From Halomonas ramblicola (GTDB taxonomy: Bacteria > Pseudomonadota > Gammaproteobacteria > Pseudomonadales > Halomonadaceae), in NCBI RefSeq assembly GCF_030409215.1, contig NZ_JAUFPL010000027.1:80004-144003 (forward strand): a stretch of DNA of 64,000 nt, in the 5' to 3' direction. This document shows, piece by piece, positions 22,391 through 31,177 of this stretch (position 1 is its first letter; the number at the start of each line of letters is the position of its first letter). Made by a program: the position numbers and the translations under genes. The notes beneath the pieces were generated by a model. The model was given only the letters and a program-made list of their open reading frames with translations. It did not search any database and had not been told where the DNA came from.

Positions 22391-23017
22391 ATGTCCGAGG
22401 CGACCCGCGAGAAACTGATCGACGCCGGCATCCGGCTGTTCGGCGAGCAGGGCTATGAAGCCACCACCACCCGCCGCATCGCCGAGGCCGCCGGCGCCAA
22501 CATCGGCTCCATCGCCTACCACTTCGGCAACAAGCACGGCCTCTACCTGGCGGCGGCCCGGCATATCGCCGGCGAGCTGCGCCAGCGGCTGGGGCTGGCC
22601 GACGCCACCGACCGGGGCGTGCCGGAGAGCCGCGAGGCGGCCCGCGAGGCGCTGCGCGGCATCGCCCGCCGCATGGTGCGTACCTTCGCCGAGGAGGACG
22701 AGTGCCGCCACTGGCTGCTGATGGTGGTGCGCGAGCAGGTGCGTCCCGGCGAGGCCTTCGAGATCCTCCAGGCCGAGGCCTTCGGCATCGTCCAGGCCAG
22801 GCTGGCCGCGCTGATCGCCCGGCTCACCGGCCAGGCCGCCGACGACCGCCGGGTGATCCTCGAGACCCACACCCTGGTGGGCCAGATCGTCTTCTTCCTG
22901 ATCGCCCGCGAGCCGCTGCTGCGCCGCCTGGGGCTGCGCGCCTTCGATGCCGCCACCCTGGCCGACATCGAGGCCGTGGTGGAGGCCCACCTGGAGGGCT
23001 ACACGCCCCGCCGTTGA
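22391..23017 (+). CDS. TetR-type regulator, CecR-like
   Basis: A 208-residue TetR-family protein. The N-terminal DNA-binding domain contains AGIRLFGEQGYEATTTRRIAEAAG and IGSIAYHFGNKHGLYLAA. The C-terminal part resembles the domain found in CecR (YbiH), including MVVREQ and GQIVFFLIAREPLLRRLG. It starts 18 bases after the pump gene with AGGAGAGAC upstream. It probably represses its own operon through the palindrome in the adaptor promoter. Confidence 0.88.
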   Translation: MSEATREKLIDAGIRLFGEQGYEATTTRRIAEAAGANIGSIAYHFGNKHGLYLAAARHIAGELRQRLGLADATDRGVPESREAAREALRGIARRMVRTFAEEDECRHWLLMVVREQVRPGEAFEILQAEAFGIVQARLAALIARLTGQAADDRRVILETHTLVGQIVFFLIAREPLLRRLGLRAFDAATLADIEAVVEAHLEGYTPRR

Positions 23018-23164
23018 GGGTGCGGCGCCCCTCGCTGTCGGCAACTGCGATAGCCCTGGCTTGCTCGGCCCGGCTATTGAATCGGCAGGCACTTCGGGCC
23101 CAGACTATCCGGCGGCGTGCCTCTTCCGGGAGGCCGCGCCACCCACCGTGAGGAGGCCCCATCC

Positions 23165-23278
23165 ATGGAGAAGAGCATCATCAAGCGAGTCTATGTGCCG
23201 ACCCATATGCGCCGGCTGCCCAGCGGCGAGCGCGTGACCGTACCCGGCCACTACAAGGCGCCGCCGGACGGGAAGTGA
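23165..23278 (+). CDS. Small ORF, 37 residues, unknown
   Basis: A 37-codon frame with a strong GAGGAGG ribosome-binding site and an ATG at 23165, ending 4 bases before the DUF3565 fusion gene. The product is basic and carries [16 protein letters not shown], a pattern of Arg, Gly, Val and His that resembles short basic motifs seen in several small proteins and phage head proteins. The placement suggests co-transcription with the split LigD genes. The function is unknown; I report it on translation signals and codon use. Confidence 0.55.
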   Translation: MEKSIIKRVYVPTHMRRLPSGERVTVPGHYKAPPDGK

Positions 23279-23282
23279 GCGG

Positions 23283-23996
23283 ATGCGGCGGCCCATCGTC
23301 GGCTACCACCGCGATGCGGAGGGGCACTGGGTGGCCGAGCTGGCCTGCGGCCACAACCAGCACGTGCGTCACCAGCCGCCCTGGGTGGAGCGTCCCTGGG
23401 TGACCAGCGAGGCGGGACGCCGCTCGCGGCTCGGCCTGCGGCTCGACTGCGTGAAATGCGACCGCGGCGAGCCGCCCGACGGGCCGATCTTCGTCATCCA
23501 GCTGCACGATGCCTCCAGCCAACACTACGACTTCCGCCTCGAGGTCGACGGCGTGCTGAAGTCCTGGGCGGTTCCCAAGGGCCCCTCCACCGACCCGCGG
23601 GTCAAGCGCCTGGCCATCCCCACCGAGGACCACTCGCTGGCCTATGCCGACTTCGAGGGCGTGATCCCCGCAGGCGAGTACGGCGCCGGCACCGTGCTGA
23701 TCTGGGACCGGGGCCACTACCGTAACCTGAAGGGAGGCGAGGATCCGCCCTCGGTCGCCGGGCAACTCGCCGACGGCCACGCCACCGTCTGGCTGGAGGG
23801 CGAGAAGCTGCGCGGCGGCTATGCGTTGATCCGCACGCGGCTCGAGCAGGGCAAGGACTGGCTGCTGGTGAAGATCGACGACGAGGCGGCGGATGCCCGG
23901 CGCAATCCGACCTCCACCGAGCCCGAGTCCGTCCAGTCGGGGCGCACCCTGGAGCAGATCGCGGCCGAGGAGGGCCAGGACGGAAATGGACATTGA
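23283..23996 (+). CDS. DUF3565 domain fused to LigD 3'-phosphoesterase
   Basis: A 237-residue protein with two parts. Residues 1-60 match DUF3565 ([29 protein letters not shown]) with Cys and His residues that could bind metal. Residues about 68-200 match the LigD phosphoesterase domain, which trims 3'-phosphate or 3'-ribonucleotide ends during end joining: [29 protein letters not shown] and [14 protein letters not shown]. The His, Asp and Arg in HYDFRLE are retained. The end overlaps the LigD polymerase gene by 11 bases. Confidence 0.85.
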   Translation: MRRPIVGYHRDAEGHWVAELACGHNQHVRHQPPWVERPWVTSEAGRRSRLGLRLDCVKCDRGEPPDGPIFVIQLHDASSQHYDFRLEVDGVLKSWAVPKGPSTDPRVKRLAIPTEDHSLAYADFEGVIPAGEYGAGTVLIWDRGHYRNLKGGEDPPSVAGQLADGHATVWLEGEKLRGGYALIRTRLEQGKDWLLVKIDDEAADARRNPTSTEPESVQSGRTLEQIAAEEGQDGNGH

Positions 23997-24915
23997 CGGC
24001 CATCGCATCGAGACCGCGAACCGCGACAAGCCGTTCTTCCCCGAGGCCGGCCTGACCAAGGGGGACCTGATCGACTACTACGCCCGGGTCGGCCCCACCA
24101 TGCTGCCGCACCTCGCGCGCCATGCGGTGAGCCTGCAGCGCTTCCCCGATGGGCTGGGCGGCGAGGGATTCTACCAGAAGGACGCCGCGGACCACTTCCC
24201 CGACTGGCTCGAGACGGTGCGCTTCCCCAAACGCGAGGGCGGCAGCTTCATGGCGCCTCTCCTCACCGGCCGCGCGGCCCTGGTCTACCTGGCGGACCAG
24301 GCCATGATCACGCCCCACCTCTACCTCTCACCGGCCGATGACCTGGAACACCCCGACCGGATGATCTTCGACCTGGACCCGCCGGAGGACACCGAGGCCT
24401 ACGCCATCGTGCGACGTGCCGCGCTGGACCTGCGCGCCCTGATGGCGGAGCTGTCGTTGACGGCCTGGGTGCAGACGACGGGCTCCCGGGGCTTCCATGT
24501 GGTGGTGCCGCTGGACGGGAGCCTGGATTTCGACACGGTCAGACGCTTCGCCCAGGATGCGGCCCGGCTGCTGGTCCGTCGCCACGAGGAGTGCTACACC
24601 CTGGCCCAGCGCAAGAAGAAGCGGCGCGGGCGGGTCTTCCTCGATGTGCTGCGCAACAGCTACGGGGCCACCGCGGTGGCCCCCTATGCCGTACGCGCCC
24701 GGCCTGGCGCCCCGGTCGCCACGCCCCTGTCATGGTCGGAAATCGAGCGCGGGGCGGGCCCGCGCGACTGGACGATGCGCAACCTGTTTCGCCGACTCGG
24801 CCAGAAGGCGGACCCCTGGGCGAACATGCCCGGGCACGCTCATGCGCTGGACGCGCATCGTGACGCGCTCGTGGCCCTGCTGGACCGCGAGGCCCCCGCC
24901 GATGAGGAAGGATGA
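23986..24915 (+). CDS. Stand-alone LigD polymerase/primase domain
   Basis: A 309-residue archaeo-eukaryotic primase-type domain, as found in LigD, which fills gaps with ribo- or deoxynucleotides during non-homologous end joining. Visible motifs are [11 protein letters not shown], the metal-binding [23 protein letters not shown] and [22 protein letters not shown]. There is no ligase domain: the protein ends soon after the polymerase core. The start at 23986 lies inside the preceding gene, so the two are co-translated. No Ku gene is visible in the window. Confidence 0.9.
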   Translation: MDIDGHRIETANRDKPFFPEAGLTKGDLIDYYARVGPTMLPHLARHAVSLQRFPDGLGGEGFYQKDAADHFPDWLETVRFPKREGGSFMAPLLTGRAALVYLADQAMITPHLYLSPADDLEHPDRMIFDLDPPEDTEAYAIVRRAALDLRALMAELSLTAWVQTTGSRGFHVVVPLDGSLDFDTVRRFAQDAARLLVRRHEECYTLAQRKKKRRGRVFLDVLRNSYGATAVAPYAVRARPGAPVATPLSWSEIERGAGPRDWTMRNLFRRLGQKADPWANMPGHAHALDAHRDALVALLDREAPADEEG

Positions 24916-24929
24916 CGCCTGAGGAATCG

Positions 24930-25109
24930 CTACCCCTTGGGACCGAACAGGAACCAGACGATCAGGCCCAGCAGCGGGAAGAACAGCAGCACCAGGATCC
25001 AGATCAGCTTGGCCAGCCCACCGGCCGAACTCTTGGCCACCTTGACGATGGCCCAGATGATGATGATCAGCCAGATCAGGCCCAGCAGGCCGGTCACTTC
25101 GATACCCAT
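24930..25109 (-). CDS. Small PLDc_N-type membrane protein
   Basis: A 59-residue protein with two membrane helices, LLGLIWLIIIIWAIVKV and LIWILVLLFFPLLGLIVWFLF, ending FGPKG. This is the phospholipase-D-nuclease N-terminal domain as a stand-alone small protein, found at the membrane of many bacteria with unknown role. AAGGAG lies 7 bases before the ATG at 25109. It is convergent with the LigD polymerase gene, 14 bases away. Confidence 0.85.
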   Translation of the reverse strand: MGIEVTGLLGLIWLIIIIWAIVKVAKSSAGGLAKLIWILVLLFFPLLGLIVWFLFGPKG

Positions 25110-25613
25110 GTGCATGCTCCTTTGCAGTTGGATGGGATCCGCCCAGCTTGAATAGCATAACTTCAGAGGCCGACACAAACGCCCCCGCTGCCGAGCCGGT
25201 CGCACCAGCGCGATCGGCGGCGATGCCCGATGGCCATTCCGCGCTCAGGGCAGACCTGCCGATCCCCCCGCGCCGTCTGCCGGCTTGTCCCCATGGCCGG
25301 GGACGGAAGGGACGGACAATGAAACGTGCATCGGTACTGGCCGGGCGCGATCCGAGTGTTACGCTTGAAGAGACAGGGAACGCATCCGGGGATCCATCAC
25401 CACCCCGAGGGGCCCTTCTGCCGAGCGGAATGGACCGGTCGTGGTCGATGCGCTCCTCCCCCAACAGATCGCCGAGTCGAGGTTGGCGACAGGGACGCCG
25501 GCCACGGCGGAGCCCCATGCCAACGGGCGGTTGCGAGCCAGCGGCATGGCTCCAGGATCCACCCGCGACGCCTTCGTCGCATTGCCGAGCCGTCCAACGG
25601 CGAGGAGGACGAG
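25110..25613. other. 504-base region with no convincing gene
   Basis: Several overlapping open frames exist on both strands but none has a good start signal, a known domain or steady codon use. It presumably holds the promoters of the PLDc_N gene (minus strand) and the DUF1326 gene (plus strand). I see no repeat or RNA structure that I can defend. Confidence 0.5.
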
Positions 25614-26255
25614 ATGTCACCCGTCGACTGGAAGATCGAAGCGACCGACTTCACGACCTGCAACTGCGATTTCAGCTGCCCCTGCCAATTCAATGCCCCG
25701 CCGACCCACGGCGATTGCCGGGCCGCGGTCGGGATGCGTATCGAGCACGGCCACTTCGGCGACACCGCCCTCGATGGCGCGGTGTTCGTCGGCCTGCTCG
25801 CCTGGCCGGGCGCGATTCACGAAGGCCGGGGGCAGGCGCAGCTGATCCTGGACGAGCGCACGACGGATGCCCAGCGCCAGGCGCTGACGGCGCTCTTCAA
25901 GGGCGAGGAAACCGAGCCCGGCGCGACCATCTTCAATGTGTTCAGCAACGTGATCGACACCTACTTCGAGCCCCTCGTGAGCCCCATCGAGTTCGAGGCG
26001 GACGTGGAGGCACGAACCGGCCGTATCGCCATTCCCGGCGTCGTCGAGGGCACCGGTGAACCGATCCGCAATCCCGTGACCGACGAGCCCCACCGGGCCC
26101 GGGTCACCTTGCCGGAGGGCTTCGAATACCACGAGGCCGAGTATGGCAGCAGCTCGGTCAAGACCCACGAGGCCCGCATCCCGCTCGAATGGACCGCGGG
26201 TCATGCCCATTTCGCCCGCATCACCTGGACGCCGCAGGGCGTCGTGCATGCCTGA
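25614..26255 (+). CDS. DUF1326 protein
   Basis: A 213-residue protein of the DUF1326 family. Its hallmark is the N-terminal Cys cluster TTCNCDFSCPCQF, followed by HGDCRAAVGMRIEHGHFGD. The function is unknown; the Cys pattern suggests metal binding. DUF1326 genes are often next to a DUF2182 membrane protein, which is absent here. The start at 25614 has GAGGAGG upstream. It converges on the cupin gene with 30 bases between stops. Confidence 0.9.
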   Translation: MSPVDWKIEATDFTTCNCDFSCPCQFNAPPTHGDCRAAVGMRIEHGHFGDTALDGAVFVGLLAWPGAIHEGRGQAQLILDERTTDAQRQALTALFKGEETEPGATIFNVFSNVIDTYFEPLVSPIEFEADVEARTGRIAIPGVVEGTGEPIRNPVTDEPHRARVTLPEGFEYHEAEYGSSSVKTHEARIPLEWTAGHAHFARITWTPQGVVHA

Positions 26256-26285
26256 GAGATCACACCCAGCGGGCCAGCTCGGCGC

Positions 26286-26951
26286 TCAGCCGGGCGGCAG
26301 GTGCCCCATCTTGACGTAGACTAGGGCCCCGTCCGCCCCGGGGGAGGGCGTATGGCGGCCCCCGGGCGGCAGACGCAGCCAGCTGCCGGCCGGGTAGTCG
26401 CCCTCTTCGTCGTGAAAGCCCCCCTCCAGCACCAGCAACTCCGCACCGCCCCGGTAGTCCCGGGGGGCGAGCCGCGCCTTCGGCGCCCAGCGCTCCAGCG
26501 CCACCCGTTCGTCTTGGAAGTCGTGCAGGGGCATGACCTCGATGCCGCTCTTCCCGCCCGGCCGCCAATCCTGCGCCCGGGTATCGACGACCTTGCGCTC
26601 GGTGTCGTCCGGCGAGAACTGGTGCAACTTGACGAAGAGGGTCGCCCCCTCGGCCCCGACCCGCGGCGCATGGGCGGTGCCGATGGGATTGCGCAGGTAG
26701 CTGCCCGCCGGATAGCGGCCGTGCTCGTCGGCGAACTCGCCGTCCAGCACCAGGATCTCCTCGCCGCCCCCATGCTCATGGCGAGGAAAGTCGCTGTTCG
26801 GTGCATAGCGGACCAGCGAGGTGGCACGGGCCACTTCCTCGCCGATGCGATCCAGCATCATCCGCTCCACCCCGGGCGTGGGCGACGCCACCCAGCGGTA
26901 GGCGTCGGGGGTCACCACCGCCCGTCGGGAAAAATCGGCATTGAGTCGCAT
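26286..26951 (-). CDS. ChrR-like double-cupin protein
   Basis: A 221-residue protein with two similar cupin halves. The first contains FPRHEHGGGEEILVLDGEF and AGSYLRNPIGTAHAPR; the second repeats ELLVLEGGFHDEEGDYPAGSWLRLPPG. The first half keeps the His-x-His and Glu metal-binding pattern; the second has lost its His pair (LAPRDYRGGAE). It resembles the cupin domain of the anti-sigma factor ChrR, but there is no N-terminal zinc-binding anti-sigma part and no sigma factor nearby. I call it a stand-alone cupin of unknown ligand. Confidence 0.82.
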   Translation of the reverse strand: MRLNADFSRRAVVTPDAYRWVASPTPGVERMMLDRIGEEVARATSLVRYAPNSDFPRHEHGGGEEILVLDGEFADEHGRYPAGSYLRNPIGTAHAPRVGAEGATLFVKLHQFSPDDTERKVVDTRAQDWRPGGKSGIEVMPLHDFQDERVALERWAPKARLAPRDYRGGAELLVLEGGFHDEEGDYPAGSWLRLPPGGRHTPSPGADGALVYVKMGHLPPG

Positions 26952-27050
26952 GGTGCTCTCCTCCCGGTGTTGGCCCGCCACTTGCTTGTGAATGGCAGGC
27001 CCTCGCTCGGTAGAATGGGGGCTTCCCTCGCCATCCGCAAGGAGTCCTCC

Positions 27051-28865
27051 TTGGCCACCGACCTGCTCGTCAATGCCCTTATCTTCCTCGCCGCCGCGGT
27101 GCTGATCGTGCCGGTGTTCAAGCGCCTGGGGCTCGGCGAGGTGCTTGGCTATCTGGCCGCCGGGGTGGTGATCGGCCCTGCCCTGCTGGGCCTGGTGCCC
27201 GACGCCGAGGGGGTGCTGCAGTTCTCCCAGGTGGGCATCGTCTTCCTGCTGTTCGTCATCGGCCTGGAGCTCAAGCCGGCACGCCTGAAGGTGATGCGCC
27301 AGGCGGTGTTCGGCTTCGGCAGCCTGCAGGTGGCGATCACCACCGCCCTGCTCGCCCTGGCCGCCTGGTGGCTGGGCCTGGCGCCTGCCGCGGCCCTGGT
27401 GGTGGGCTTCAGCCTGGGGCTGTGTTCCACGCCGCTGGTGCTGCACCTGCTGGGCGAGCGCCGGGAGCTGGCCAGTCGCCACGGCCGCCACGCCTTCGCC
27501 CTGCTGCTGTTCCAGGACCTGGCGGCGATCCCGGTGCTGGCGGCGATCCCCATCATCGCCGCCGACGCCCTGATGGCCGACGGTGCCGCCCCGCTGCTGG
27601 GGGAGGTGCTGCTGGCCGCCGGCGCCTTCGCCGCGCTGATCGTCGGCGGCCGCTACCTGCTGCGCCCGCTGTTCCACTACGCCGCCGCCACCCGCAGCCG
27701 CGAGGTGTTCGCCGCCACCACCCTGCTGGTGGTGATCGGCGCGGCCCTGCTGATGGAGCTGGCCGGGCTCTCCATGGCGCTGGGCGCCTTCAGCGCCGGG
27801 GTGCTGCTGGCCGACTCCGAGTACCGCCACAGCATCGAGGCCGACATCGAGCCCTTCCGCGGTCTGCTGCTGGGGCTGTTCTTCATGGCGGTGGGGATGA
27901 TGGCCGAGATCGGCCTGCTCGCCGAGCGGCCGCTCGGCGTGCTCGGCCTGACCCTGGGCCTGGTGCTGCTCAAGGGGCTCTCCCTGGCGCTCGCCACCCG
28001 GCTCTACGGCGGCTCCTGGAAGGGAAGCGCCCGCCTCGCCGTGCTGCTCTCCCAGGGCGGTGAGTTCGGCTTCGTGCTGCTCGCCGCGGCGGCCGGTACC
28101 GCCCTGCTCGACCAGACCCTAGTCGACCTGCTGATCCTGGTGGTCTCGCTCTCCATGGCCACCACCCCATTGCTCTATCGCCTGCTGACGGCGGCGCTGC
28201 GGTACCGGGAGCGCCGCCCCGCCACCCGCGGCTACGACCGCCCGGACGACGAATCGCCGCGCATCCTGATCGCCGGCTTCGGCCGTTTCGGGCAGATCAT
28301 GGGGCGTGCCCTGCAGGGACTGAAGATCCCCTACACGGTGCTCGACATCAACGCCGACCAAGTGGCGTTCGTGCGCCGCTACGGCAACAAGGTGCACTAC
28401 GGCGACGCCTCGCGCCTCGACCTGCTGGAGGCGGCCGGCGCCGACCGCGCCCGGGTGCTGGTGGTGGCGGTGGGCGACCCCGAGGCCTCGATGCGCATCG
28501 TCGAACGGGTCAAGCGCCGCTTCCCCCACCTGACGATCTACGCCCGGGCGCGCAACCGCTATCACGCCCACCTGCTGATGCGTGCCGGGGTCACCCAGAT
28601 CGTCCGCGAGCTGCTGCCCGCCAGCCTGGAACTGACCCGCGACGCCCTGGTCGGCCTGGGCATCCCCCGCGACCATGCCCAGCACACCATCGACACCTTC
28701 CGCGAACACGACGAGCGCGCCCTGCTGCGCCAGCTGGAGGTGTTCGGCAACGAGAAGAAGCTGATCCAGACCATCCAGGAGGCGGCCCGGGAGCTGGAGT
28801 CGCTCTACGAGGAGGACGAGGAGATCACCACCCGAGTCGAGGAGATTCCCGATCCGCGGCGCTAG
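27051..28865 (+). CDS. KefB/CPA2-type K+/H+ antiporter
   Basis: A 604-residue monovalent cation:proton antiporter-2. About twelve membrane helices occupy residues 1-385 (VLGYLAAGVVIGPALLGLV; LLFQDLAAIPVL), followed by a TrkA-N/RCK regulatory domain beginning RILIAGFGRFGQIMGRAL with GDASRLDLL. It probably exports K+ and acidifies the cytoplasm under electrophile or osmotic stress, as KefB/KefC do. I prefer the TTG at 27051, preceded by AAGGAG; an ATG at 27015 in the same frame has no ribosome-binding site. No KefF/KefG-type partner adjoins it. Confidence 0.9.
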   Translation: MATDLLVNALIFLAAAVLIVPVFKRLGLGEVLGYLAAGVVIGPALLGLVPDAEGVLQFSQVGIVFLLFVIGLELKPARLKVMRQAVFGFGSLQVAITTALLALAAWWLGLAPAAALVVGFSLGLCSTPLVLHLLGERRELASRHGRHAFALLLFQDLAAIPVLAAIPIIAADALMADGAAPLLGEVLLAAGAFAALIVGGRYLLRPLFHYAAATRSREVFAATTLLVVIGAALLMELAGLSMALGAFSAGVLLADSEYRHSIEADIEPFRGLLLGLFFMAVGMMAEIGLLAERPLGVLGLTLGLVLLKGLSLALATRLYGGSWKGSARLAVLLSQGGEFGFVLLAAAAGTALLDQTLVDLLILVVSLSMATTPLLYRLLTAALRYRERRPATRGYDRPDDESPRILIAGFGRFGQIMGRALQGLKIPYTVLDINADQVAFVRRYGNKVHYGDASRLDLLEAAGADRARVLVVAVGDPEASMRIVERVKRRFPHLTIYARARNRYHAHLLMRAGVTQIVRELLPASLELTRDALVGLGIPRDHAQHTIDTFREHDERALLRQLEVFGNEKKLIQTIQEAARELESLYEEDEEITTRVEEIPDPRR

Positions 28866-31177
28866 AGCCGCCACCAGCCGGGCAGCCGGTCGCGCACCTC
28901 GCGGCGGGCGAAGCGGTCGTCCAGCAGCACCACCACGCCGCGATCGGCCGGGCCGCGGATCACCCTCCCCGCGGCCTGCACCACCTTGATCAGCCCGGGC
29001 ACCCGGTAGGCGTAGTCGTCGCCGCGGCCGAAGCGCGCCTGGAGTCGCGCCCTGAGCGCCTCGTTGAAGGGATCGGCCGGCGGCAGGCCCAGGGTGGCGA
29101 CGAAGGCGCCGATCAGCCGCTCGCCGGGCAGGTCGATGCCCTCGGCGAAGGCGCCGCCCAGCACGGCGAAACCGATGCCCCGTCCCTGCGGGGTGAAGCG
29201 CGCCAGGAAGGCATCGCGCTCCTCCTCGGCCATGCCACGATGCTGGGCCCAGGCAGGAATCCCGGGGTGCGCCGCGACGAAGTGCGCGAACGCCGCCTCC
29301 AGGTAGGCGAAGCTGCTGAAGAAGGCCAGGTAGTGGCCGGGCCGGCGGCGGTACTGGTCGGCGATCTCGGCGACGATGGGCGCCAGCGACGCCTCGCGGT
29401 CGCGCAGCCGGGTGGACACGTCGGCGCGGATGCGCACCGCCAGCTGTTCGGCGGCGAAGGGCGACGCCACCGCCTGCCAGACGCTGTCGCCCGGCAGCCC
29501 CAGCAGGTCGCGGTGGTAGTGGGCCGGGCTCAGGGTCGCCGAGAACAGCACCGCGCCGTGGGCCGCCTGGAAGCGCGGGGCCAGGAAGTCCGCGGGAATC
29601 AGGTTGCGTATGCCGAGCCGGGCGCGTCCCCGTCCCTCGCGGCCGAGGTCGCACAGCGAGTGGTCGCCGAAGCGCTCGGCCAGCCGGGTGAAGGCCAGGG
29701 CCTCGAAGAGCAGCTCCTGCCACTCCGGGCCGGCCCCCTCGGGATGCTCGCCGAGGTGATCGGTGATGGCCGAGGCCAGGCCCTGCAGGGCGCCGACCAG
29801 GCCCTCGGGCAGGCCGTCCAGCAGCCGGTAGGCGGGACGCCCCGGCGCGCCGGACTCGGCGAGGCCGGCGTCCTTGACCAGCGCCTGCCAGCGCCGGGCG
29901 AGCCGCCCCAGCGGCCCCTTCAGGGCCGCCGGCGCCGTGCGCCTGAGTCGGCCCAGGCGCCGCTGGTCCAGCTCGGCGCTGTACATGCCGCGGGCCCGGC
30001 CCACCAGGTTGTGGGCCTCGTCCACCAGCAGCCCCACCCGCCAGTCGTTCTCCCAGGCCAGGCCGTGCAGCAGGGCGTGGTCGTCGAACCAGTGGTTGAC
30101 GTCGCCGACCACGACGTCGCACCAGCGTGCCAGCTCCTGGCCCAGGTAGTAGGGACAGACGCCGTGGTCGCGGGCCAGTTCGCGCAGCGCCGCGCGGTCC
30201 AGCCAGCCACGCGCCACCGCCGCCCGGCGCGCCGCCGGCAGGCGGTCGTAGAAGCCGGCGGCCAGCGGGCAGGCCTCGCCGTGGCAGGCCCGGCCGGGAT
30301 ACTCGCAGGCCTTCTCCCGGGCGGTGAGTTCCAGCACCCGCAGCGGCAGCCGCTGCTCGCGTTCCTTCTCGCCCCCGGGCGCGGTGCCCAGGGCGTCCAG
30401 CGCCGCCAGGGCCAGGGCCCGCCCCGGGGTCTTCATGGTCAGGAAGGCCAGGCGGTCGAGGCCCTGGCGCGGCATGGCGGCGAGCATGGGGAAGAGGGTG
30501 CCCAGGGTCTTGCCGATGCCGGTGGGCGCCTGGGCAAGCAGGCAGCGCCCCGTGGCCGCCGCCTTGTAGGCGCCCTCGGCCAGTTCGCGCTGGCCGGGGC
30601 GGAACTCGGCGTGGGGAAAGGTCAGCCCCCGCAGGGCGGCATCGCGGGTCGCGCGGTGGGCCGCCTCCCGCTCGGCCCAGGCGCGGTAGCGCCGGCACAG
30701 CCCGGCCAGGAAATCGTGCAGCTCGTCGGCGCCGGCCCGCTCGGTGAGCACCGTCTCGCGGCCGCTGCCCACCTCCAGGTAGACCAGCGCCAGCTCGACC
30801 TCGGCGAGGCCGCGCTCGGCGCAGAGCAGCGCCCCATAGGCGCGGAGCTGGGCCCAGTGCAGGGCGCGCTGGTTGTCGGCCATGCGCGAGAGGTCGCCGC
30901 GGTGGGTCTTGATCTCCTCCAGGCGGTGGGTCGTCGGGTCGTAGCCGTCGGCGCGCCCGGACACCGCCAGCCCCTCGACGCGGCCGGCGAGCGGCAGCTC
31001 GGTCAGGTAGCCCGCGCCGCGGCGGCGCGCCACCTCGGCGTGCCCCGCCATGCCCTCGCGGGCCGAGGGCGCCGGGGTGAAACGATGGTCGAGATCGCCC
31101 GCGCGGGCGGTGAAGTCACACAGGGTGCGCACCGCCACCCGCAGGCGCGGGGCCGCCACCTTCGCCGCCCTGCTCAT
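28862..31177 (-). CDS. Rad3/DinG-like DNA helicase
   Basis: A 771-residue superfamily 2 helicase. An N-terminal ~190-residue segment with a PD-(D/E)XK-like look (RVEGLAVSGRADGYD, EIKTHRGD) precedes the helicase core: Walker A APTGIGKT, a Cys cluster CEYPGRACHGEACPL plus a later CPYY that fits a 4Fe-4S cluster, DEAHN, and the C-terminal QAAGRVIRG. The nuclease-like N-terminus makes it close to the helicases that pair with VRR nucleases. The start overlaps the FAN1-like gene stop as ATGA; the stop overlaps kefB by 4 bases. Confidence 0.88.
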   Translation of the reverse strand: MSRAAKVAAPRLRVAVRTLCDFTARAGDLDHRFTPAPSAREGMAGHAEVARRRGAGYLTELPLAGRVEGLAVSGRADGYDPTTHRLEEIKTHRGDLSRMADNQRALHWAQLRAYGALLCAERGLAEVELALVYLEVGSGRETVLTERAGADELHDFLAGLCRRYRAWAEREAAHRATRDAALRGLTFPHAEFRPGQRELAEGAYKAAATGRCLLAQAPTGIGKTLGTLFPMLAAMPRQGLDRLAFLTMKTPGRALALAALDALGTAPGGEKEREQRLPLRVLELTAREKACEYPGRACHGEACPLAAGFYDRLPAARRAAVARGWLDRAALRELARDHGVCPYYLGQELARWCDVVVGDVNHWFDDHALLHGLAWENDWRVGLLVDEAHNLVGRARGMYSAELDQRRLGRLRRTAPAALKGPLGRLARRWQALVKDAGLAESGAPGRPAYRLLDGLPEGLVGALQGLASAITDHLGEHPEGAGPEWQELLFEALAFTRLAERFGDHSLCDLGREGRGRARLGIRNLIPADFLAPRFQAAHGAVLFSATLSPAHYHRDLLGLPGDSVWQAVASPFAAEQLAVRIRADVSTRLRDREASLAPIVAEIADQYRRRPGHYLAFFSSFAYLEAAFAHFVAAHPGIPAWAQHRGMAEEERDAFLARFTPQGRGIGFAVLGGAFAEGIDLPGERLIGAFVATLGLPPADPFNEALRARLQARFGRGDDYAYRVPGLIKVVQAAGRVIRGPADRGVVVLLDDRFARREVRDRLPGWWRL

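Noticed and set aside
25110-25613. Possible DUF2182 remnant ahead of DUF1326
   Set aside because: The frames lack membrane helices and the family's motifs, so no remnant can be claimed.
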